Assembly: GCA_031373545.1 (NCBI GenBank)
Contig: JANMMT010000210.1
Span: 1-38,555 of the forward strand
Source of the DNA: JADCCX01 sp031373545
Lineage (GTDB): Bacteria > Pseudomonadota > Alphaproteobacteria > Rhizobiales > Beijerinckiaceae
DNA length: 38,555 bases
Direction: 5' to 3'
The notes beneath the pieces are model-generated. The model searched no databases. It worked only from the letters and a program-made list of their open reading frames with translations, and was not told the origin of the DNA. Made by a program: the position numbers and the translations under genes. Below are positions 33,147 through 38,555 of the stretch, in pieces (position 1 is the first letter of the stretch; every line of letters starts with the position of its first letter).

Positions 33147-34082
33147 TCATTTCAAGAAGTCTTTTGACCGCAGATAGTCTGCCGCGACCTTCGTGATGTC
33201 TTGTCCCTCGACTTGAACCTTCGCATTGAGGTTTCGCAGGGTTGCAGCATCGAGAGTGGCAAAAATCGGTTCGAGCAACGCCCGAATGCGAGGGTTCGCA
33301 TCAAGGGCGGCCTTGCGGATCGTGGGCGCGGGCTCATAAACCGCTTGCGCCGCTTTCGTGTCGGCCAGGACGACCAGGCCAAGTGCGGCGATTGCGCCAT
33401 CCGTGCCATAGACCATGGCGGCATTCACGCCGGAGGTTTTTTCGGCGGCTGCGCGGATTGTCGCCGCTGTATCCCCGCCTGCCAGAACGAGCATCTGGTT
33501 CGCAGCCAGCTTGAAGCCATATGCGGATTGAAACGCGGGCAGCGCGGCCGGGCTTTCCACAAACTCCGCGGAAGCAGCGAGTTTGAAGATGCCGCCGGTC
33601 GAAACATATCGTCCCAGATCATCCATGCTGGAGAGCTTGGCGGAATCCGCCAGATCCTTGCGGATCGCGATCGCCCATGTGTTGTTGGCAGGTGCGGCCT
33701 TCAGCCAGACAATGCCGTTGGCGCGGTCAAGCTCGGTCGCCTTGGCGTAGGCCCCCGCCGCATCCTTCCAGACGGGATCGCTGTCCATGCTGAAGAAGAA
33801 GCCCGCATTGCCGGTGTATTCGGGATAGATATCGATCTCGCCGGCAAGCAATGCGCCCCGCACGATTTTCGTTGGTCCCATCTGCACCCTGTTGACGGTT
33901 CTGATGCCGTTGGCTTCCAGCATCTGGATAATCATGTTGCCAAGAAGACCGCCTTCGGAATCGATCTTCGAGCCGACGCGCACAGGGTCTGCGGCGAATG
34001 CTGGGGCAGGGTTCAGCATCGCAGCGAAGGCGACGCCCATGAATGTTCTGCGGTTCAATAGGGTTGGCAGGATGGTTGGCAT
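33147..34082 (-). CDS. Osmoprotectant-type ABC substrate-binding protein
   Basis: A 311-aa periplasmic binding protein of the OpuAC / YehZ (OsmF) type. The signal peptide starts MPTILPTLLNRRTFMGVAF; the RRTFMG stretch resembles a twin-arginine motif and cleavage is likely after AFA at residue 30. The mature part shows VGSKIDSEGGLLGNMI, GEIDIYPEYTGN and GIVWLKAAPANNTWAIA, typical for this family. ATG 34082 is chosen because it starts the signal peptide; its ribosome site (GGAAAG) is modest. It is the first gene of the operon and has an EcfG-like promoter 64 to 88 bases upstream. Confidence 0.92.
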   Translation of the reverse strand: MPTILPTLLNRRTFMGVAFAAMLNPAPAFAADPVRVGSKIDSEGGLLGNMIIQMLEANGIRTVNRVQMGPTKIVRGALLAGEIDIYPEYTGNAGFFFSMDSDPVWKDAAGAYAKATELDRANGIVWLKAAPANNTWAIAIRKDLADSAKLSSMDDLGRYVSTGGIFKLAASAEFVESPAALPAFQSAYGFKLAANQMLVLAGGDTAATIRAAAEKTSGVNAAMVYGTDGAIAALGLVVLADTKAAQAVYEPAPTIRKAALDANPRIRALLEPIFATLDAATLRNLNAKVQVEGQDITKVAADYLRSKDFLK

Positions 34083-34145
34083 GAGCGTCTTTCCGAAATT
34101 GGCATGATGGGAAGGGTGTCGCTTGTCTGGAGCTTGTGGGCAATC

Positions 34146-34170
34146 AACCTGTGTCACATAGGCGGGTTCC
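34146..34170 (-). promoter_or_regulatory. EcfG-like promoter for the osmoprotectant operon
   Basis: On the minus strand GGAAC (34170-34166), 16 bases, then GGTT (34149-34146). The same one-base -10 variant is seen before the GlsB-like gene. Stress control of osmolyte uptake makes biological sense. Confidence 0.5.
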
Positions 34171-34201
34171 ATGTGATTCCCCCCATCGCAGCCCGCCCAT
34201 A

Positions 34202-34693
34202 CTACCAGTGAAGGCTGCCGGGCGCACCCTTGAAGGGCCCGCAGACGTGAGATGTAATCCATCCGCCGTAGAAGGCGCCAGGCTGGGGCGTCACCCGCTC
34301 TCCTTCCACAAAACAGCCGTCGAAAGGCCCCGCGTAGAAGGCGATATGATCTTTGAGGATGGCAAATGCAGGCGTCGGCGCGCTGTAGCTCCAGCCCACG
34401 GCGGGAAGGGACTGCGCCTCAGTCCCGACGTCAAAATAGCTGGCGCGTCCCTTCCATTCGCAGATCGAGGTGCGCTGGGACGGGCGCAACCTCGCCATGT
34501 CGATGTCGGCGCGCGGAAAATAATAACTGGGCGGGTGGCTTGTCTCGAGCGTGCGCACGGCGCGGTGAGATTGCGCCAATACAGTGCCAGCGTGCACAAT
34601 CTTGACGTGACCAGCGAAAGCGACCGCCACGGCCGGGCGGGGATAATCCCAGACGCTTTCTTGACCAGGTTGAATGGGATCGGGCTTGATCAA
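34202..34693 (-). CDS. DUF427 protein
   Basis: A 163-aa DUF427 domain protein, a small beta-rich fold of unknown function common in Proteobacteria and Actinobacteria. Typical blocks are VAVAFAGHVKIVHAG, the SHPPSYYFPRADIDM stretch, CEWKGRASYFDV and AFYAGPFDGCFVEGERV followed by GFYGGWITS-like GAFYGGWITSHV. The start appears to be TTG at 34693, with AAGGACC ten bases upstream; no ATG lies before the domain. It is a single-gene unit beside the osmoprotectant operon. Confidence 0.9.
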   Translation of the reverse strand: MIKPDPIQPGQESVWDYPRPAVAVAFAGHVKIVHAGTVLAQSHRAVRTLETSHPPSYYFPRADIDMARLRPSQRTSICEWKGRASYFDVGTEAQSLPAVGWSYSAPTPAFAILKDHIAFYAGPFDGCFVEGERVTPQPGAFYGGWITSHVCGPFKGAPGSLHW

Positions 34694-35097
34694 CGCAGAT
34701 GGTCCTTGGTTGGCAGGTATCGCGATACGCTAATCCGCGCTCGGCTGCGCACCAATGGCCTTGATGTCGCACACGCCCCAAAGGTGAAGCGCTGCCGGTC
34801 AAGGCATCAGGTCTGTTGTCCATGTGACGGGGAACAAGGCAGGCCGGTCTGCGTTGAAGACCTGTTGAACGGCAATCCGCAGGCGCGGTCATCTCTTCAA
34901 GGGGCGCATGCACCGCGACTGTCTCCAGGCACAGCGCGGTCATACTTTTACCAAAGCGCAGGCAGAATTTCAACCGCGATGACAGTTCCCGATGCCATTT
35001 CCGCAGGTCCGCGTGCCCCCACCGCCTCGAACGGGCGTAATCGTCTGGCACGTCCAGAGTGTCGTGCGTTGCGACATCATATCCGGCGGACAAGTGC
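34694..35097. other. Gap between DUF427 gene and tamA
   Basis: This 404-bp gap holds an EcfG-type promoter on the plus strand (34831-34855). Two tiny plus-strand frames follow (24 codons from 34906, then 41 codons from an overlapping ATG at 34979, ending near 35102), neither with family similarity. A long minus-strand open frame also crosses it but extends into both neighbours, as expected by chance in GC-rich DNA. No gene is supported. Confidence 0.4.
34831..34855 (+). promoter_or_regulatory. EcfG-type promoter upstream of tamA
   Basis: GGAAC (34831-34835), 16 bases, then CGTT (34852-34855), an exact match. It lies about 240 bases before the tamA start, so it either drives tamAB with a long leader or a short transcript in the gap. 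Confidence 0.55.
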
Positions 35098-37167
35098 ATG
35101 GTGAGCCATTGCGCCGTGCGCAGGCCGGGGGCATTGGTCGTGCTTGCGCCGGCTGCACTTGCGTTGGTTGTTTTCGTACCCGTGCCAGAAGCGCGCGCGC
35201 AGGAGCAGGGCCTCTTTGCCAGAACCCTTTCTGTCTTTGATCCCTTCTCATGGTTTGGGGCGCCCAAAGTCACCGCAAACCCCAACAACTTGCCCTACAC
35301 ACTGCGCTTCGAGGGCCCAGGTGCATCGCCAGCCCTCCTTGGCGTGGCGCGTGATGCGTCTCTCCTGCAGCAGACCCGCGATGACCCGCCGCTCGATGGC
35401 GAGGAATTGGCCCGGCGCATCGAAGCGGATCTGCCGCGCATCACGGACGCGCTGTGGGGCCAGGGTTACTATGCGGCAGAGGTGCGGGTTCAGGTCGGGT
35501 CGGCTTTCGCGACCCTTGGCGCCGTGGATGCGCGCGGGGTGGCGCGTGCCGCCGAGCGATCCCGCAATCAGGAAACCGTGCCGATTGCGGTCAGCGTAAC
35601 GCCCGGTCCCCTCTACCGCTTCGCGTCCGTTGCCGCTGTCGATCTGGCGACAGGTGGGCCGGTCCGGGCTCCGCGCTCGCGCCAGACATGGCTGCCAGAC
35701 GCCCCGGTCGCAGCCAGCCATGAAACTTTGGGAATTGCCGCAGGCGATGGTGCCGCGACGGCCAGCGTCCTGGCAGCGGCCGCGCGCCTGTCGGACCGAT
35801 ACCGCGAGGCGGGCCACCCGTTTGTGCGCGTCGCGCGTCGCCCGCCCGTGATCGATCACCGTACCCAGACGGTCGCCCTCGTGCTGACAGTCGAGCCGGG
35901 ACCCGTCGCGACCCTCGGCGACGTGGCCGTGACCGGTACCAGGGATGTAGACCCCGCCGTTGTCCGCTCGTTCATCTATGCTGAACCGGGCGACCCCTAT
36001 TCGCCGCAGGCCATCACGGCCATCCGCAAATCCGTTTCGCGGATCGAGGCGCTCGGCGGCGTCCGCGTCAAGGAAGCCGGCGCCCTCGACGGGAAGGGCC
36101 AGCTTCCGCTCACGGTCGATGTCACCGAACGTCCGCCCCGGCTTGTGGGTGCATCCGCGCGTTACTCCACCGTGGATGGGCCGGCCCTCAAGGCGTATTG
36201 GGCGCACCGCAATCTGTTTGGCGGCGCCGAGCGGCTGCGTCTCGATGCCGACCTCTTCTACACTCCGCTCGACCGAGATGGAAAAATGCTACGCTTCAAA
36301 ACCGAGAACATCGGCGGAAGGCTCGCCGCATCGTTCCTGAAGCCGGCGCTGGGGGGAAGCCGGTTCGATCTGCTTGCGGATGCGGCTGTCGAGCGCACGC
36401 GCACGGAGGCCTACAATGCCGATCTTGCGCTTGCCACGCTGGCGCTGCGCCGTCGTTTCAGTGATACGTTCAGCCTCCAGTTCGGCCTTGAAGGCGAGGC
36501 GGGCAAGGTGATCCAGGCGCCTGTGCCCCTGACTCCGGCGGCACCGCGCCTGCGCTCGGAATACATGATGGCCGGGCTGCCGCTGTCGGTGACCTATGAT
36601 TCCACTGATCGCCCGCTGGATCCCACCTCGGGCGTGAAGATCACGGCCAGCGCTGCGCCCTATCTGGGGTTCGGTGATGCGCCAGCTCTCTTTGGCATCG
36701 GCCGTGTCCAGGCTTCGACATATCTGTCGCTGGACGAAGCGGGGCGGGTGGTTCTGGCGGCGCGCGGGGCATTCGGCAGCATCACGGGCGGATCGTTCGA
36801 GGATATTCCCATGACACGGCGCTTCTTTGCCGGTGGCGGCGGCTCGGTGCGCGGTTACGATTTCAAGAGCCTCAGCCCGCGCGATATCTTCGGCCGGCCC
36901 CTGGGCGGGCGCAGCCTTGTCGAGGGCGCGCTGGAGGCACGCATCAAGATCACGGAGACGATCGGCGTGGTGCCGTTCGTCGATGTCGGGCAGGCGTATG
37001 CAGGCATGCTGCCAGACCGATCCGAGCGGCTGCGCATCGGGGCGGGACTGGGGCTGCGCTACTACACGTCGCTTGGCCCTGTGCGCGTCGATCTGGCGAT
37101 GCCGGTGCAACGCCGCAAGGGCGAGTCGCCTTACGCGATCTATGTCAGCATCGGGCAGTCATTCTGA
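35098..37167 (+). CDS. tamA: Outer-membrane assembly factor TamA
   Basis: An Omp85-family outer-membrane protein of about 689 aa. It has a signal peptide (ending near VPVPEARAQ), then POTRA domains (TLRFEGPGASPALLGVARD; VTPGPLYRFASV; GPVATLGDVAVTGTRDVD), and a C-terminal 16-strand barrel with the lid-lock region (RRFFAGGGGSVRGYDFKSL) and a final strand ending IYVSIGQSF with the aromatic end signal. With TamB it helps insert autotransporters and other proteins and supports lipid transfer to the outer membrane. ATG 35098 starts the signal peptide; its ribosome site is weak and a GTG at 35059 would be the longer form. The stop overlaps the tamB start by one base. Confidence 0.93.
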   Translation: MVSHCAVRRPGALVVLAPAALALVVFVPVPEARAQEQGLFARTLSVFDPFSWFGAPKVTANPNNLPYTLRFEGPGASPALLGVARDASLLQQTRDDPPLDGEELARRIEADLPRITDALWGQGYYAAEVRVQVGSAFATLGAVDARGVARAAERSRNQETVPIAVSVTPGPLYRFASVAAVDLATGGPVRAPRSRQTWLPDAPVAASHETLGIAAGDGAATASVLAAAARLSDRYREAGHPFVRVARRPPVIDHRTQTVALVLTVEPGPVATLGDVAVTGTRDVDPAVVRSFIYAEPGDPYSPQAITAIRKSVSRIEALGGVRVKEAGALDGKGQLPLTVDVTERPPRLVGASARYSTVDGPALKAYWAHRNLFGGAERLRLDADLFYTPLDRDGKMLRFKTENIGGRLAASFLKPALGGSRFDLLADAAVERTRTEAYNADLALATLALRRRFSDTFSLQFGLEGEAGKVIQAPVPLTPAAPRLRSEYMMAGLPLSVTYDSTDRPLDPTSGVKITASAAPYLGFGDAPALFGIGRVQASTYLSLDEAGRVVLAARGAFGSITGGSFEDIPMTRRFFAGGGGSVRGYDFKSLSPRDIFGRPLGGRSLVEGALEARIKITETIGVVPFVDVGQAYAGMLPDRSERLRIGAGLGLRYYTSLGPVRVDLAMPVQRRKGESPYAIYVSIGQSF

Positions 37168-38555
37168 TGCGCGGGCCGGGATCATTTTTCCAAGCCCTAT
37201 GGGCGCGCATCAAGATGCACAGAACACGGCTTACGCTGGCTTTGGTCATGGTTGTCATTGCGGGTGTGATCGCCGCATCCGGCGAATTTGGCGAGCGGGC
37301 CCGCGCGCAGGGGTCGGACGATCAAGGCATTCTGGCCGGCTTTGTTTCGCGCCTTCTGTCCACTCCCACGTCGCGGGTGACCATCGGCGCGGTCGATGGG
37401 GCTCTTTCATCCGATTCCGTCATCCGTGACATCACGGTGGCCGATGACCGGGGCGTCTATCTCAGGATTGATCGCATCCGGCTTGTCTGGCGCCGCGCGG
37501 CGCTGTTGCAGCGCAGGGTCGAAGTGGATCGGCTCGAAATCGGGCGTATTGATATCCTGCGCAGGCCCGGCGTGACCACGGGTGATCCGGAGCCGGGTCC
37601 GATCCTCCCTGAAGTGCCTTTGAGCTTGCGGGTCGAACGGCTTGTGGTGAATGAGGTTGCGCTCGGCGAACCCGTGCTGGGGATGGCCGCCCGCTTTGCC
37701 ATCGATGGGTCGGCCAGCCTCGGGCGTGCGGCGGCGGGCCTGCGCGCCACGCTGGCCATCCGGAGACTTGATCGTGCGGGCCGCGCCGATCTCTCCCTTG
37801 CGTTCCTGCCCACGGGGGAGCGCCTGACCTTGCGGCTCGCCCATGATGAGCCGGCTGACGGCATCCTTTCACGGTTGGCGGGCTTGCCCGGGTCGCCGCC
37901 CGTGAGGCTCGACCTTCAGGGCGACGGCACGCTTGATGACTGGCGCGCGACACTGGCGTTCAATGGCGGGCCGGATCTCTCGGCGCAGGGCACCGCACGC
38001 ATCGTGCGTGAGGGTGCCATGCGCGTGCTGTCGCTGGGCGTGACAGGGCGGGTTGCACAATTGCTGCCACCGGTCGTGCGACCCGTTTTCGAGGGCGAGA
38101 CCGCATTGACGGGCGATGTCCGTTTCCGTGATGACGGCAATGTCGAGTTGCAAAGATTGCAGCTCAGTTCACCACTGGCGCAGGCCGATGTTTCGGGGAC
38201 CATCGACCAGAACCAAGTGCTGAATCTCGTGGCGCAAGCCCGCGCCCTGCCCAACGCGGATGATTCAACGGTGGTCGGCGGGCAACGGCTTGAGCGGTTC
38301 ACATTCGACGTCAGTGTCACGGGCACCCCTGCGCAGCCCGACATACGCGCTGCGCTGGACCTTGCTGGCTATCAATCGCCCGAGCTTGCCATCCAATCCC
38401 TGACCGCACGGCTGGCACTGACATCGCGGCAGGGCCTGCCGCAACTCCTGGACCTTGAGGCGCGGGGCAGCGGCGTGGTTCCGGCCAATGCGGGCCTCGC
38501 CGTTGCACTGGGGCGCGATGTGAGTCTCAGTGCGCGCGGGACGCTTGCGGACGGC
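37167..38555 (+). CDS. tamB: Translocation and assembly module TamB, 5' part
   Basis: The first 463 codons of a large periplasm-spanning protein (full members have 1200-1500 aa); it runs off the window. Residues about 15-45 form an inner-membrane anchor (TRLTLALVMVVIAGVIAAS). The AsmA/TamB-type beta repeat follows (TIGAVDGALSSDSVIRDITV, LRIDRIRLVWRRAALLQRRV, EVDRLEIGRIDILRRP). It forms a lipid-conducting groove that links the inner membrane to TamA. ATG 37167 shares one base with the tamA stop (TGATG), so translation is coupled. Confidence 0.93.
   Translation, partial: MRGPGSFFQALWARIKMHRTRLTLALVMVVIAGVIAASGEFGERARAQGSDDQGILAGFVSRLLSTPTSRVTIGAVDGALSSDSVIRDITVADDRGVYLRIDRIRLVWRRAALLQRRVEVDRLEIGRIDILRRPGVTTGDPEPGPILPEVPLSLRVERLVVNEVALGEPVLGMAARFAIDGSASLGRAAAGLRATLAIRRLDRAGRADLSLAFLPTGERLTLRLAHDEPADGILSRLAGLPGSPPVRLDLQGDGTLDDWRATLAFNGGPDLSAQGTARIVREGAMRVLSLGVTGRVAQLLPPVVRPVFEGETALTGDVRFRDDGNVELQRLQLSSPLAQADVSGTIDQNQVLNLVAQARALPNADDSTVVGGQRLERFTFDVSVTGTPAQPDIRAALDLAGYQSPELAIQSLTARLALTSRQGLPQLLDLEARGSGVVPANAGLAVALGRDVSLSARGTLADG

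Noticed and set aside
34431..35288. Minus-strand frame of 285 codons over the DUF427-tamA gap
   Set aside because: It overlaps both the DUF427 gene in another frame and the tamA start; no recognised domain, although a short part near 35000 looks protein-like.

Overview
The window is chromosomal DNA from a GC-rich alphaproteobacterium, most likely of the order Hyphomicrobiales (Rhizobiales). The evidence is an RcdA/DUF1465 gene, an iron-type superoxide dismutase with rhizobial character, a zinc-free L31 typical of the class, and several promoters of the EcfG general-stress type (GGAAC-N16/17-CGTT), a sigma system confined to Alphaproteobacteria. Genus cannot be fixed. No rRNA, tRNA, CRISPR array, transposase or phage gene was recognised.

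Layout. (1) 1-2165: sodB on the minus strand, a 15-bp tandem repeat, and an unknown membrane protein with an acidic repeat-bearing tail. (2) 2166-11226, minus strand: a 9-kb operon reading acyl-CoA ligase, an inserted nuclease-like gene, livG, livH, livM, substrate-binding protein, livF, a Rid protein and a creatininase-family hydrolase. It probably imports and activates an organic acid or amide. The inserted gene (8699-9238) is AT-rich and bounded by a perfect 22-bp direct repeat that rebuilds the ATGA stop/start overlap on both sides. (3) 11487-15168: rcdA, rpmE, a phasin-like small protein, an acyl-CoA dehydrogenase, an XRE-cupin regulator and a small unknown ORF. (4) 15189-20318: a LysR regulator divergent from dabB-dabA, an energy-coupled inorganic-carbon uptake pump, with a perfect 8-6-8 inverted repeat between them.

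(5) 20501-29174: a stress-adaptation block. A two-domain glycosyltransferase and a GH130 enzyme follow one EcfG-type promoter. DUF2177, GlsB/YeaQ, glycine-zipper lipoprotein and PRC-barrel genes lie on the minus strand, and a transglutaminase-like protein plus an exporter-type ABC protein on the plus strand. Back-to-back EcfG-type promoters sit at 26347-26432. (6) 29582-34082: ridA, a remnant of a TRAP dctP gene, and a four-gene osmoprotectant-type ABC importer with its own EcfG-like promoter. (7) 34202-38555: a DUF427 gene and the tamA-tamB outer-membrane assembly pair; tamB runs off the window.

The parts most worth following up are the single-gene insertion in the liv operon, the cluster of EcfG-type promoters linking a glycan locus, envelope proteins and osmolyte uptake, and several gene remnants in the gaps.
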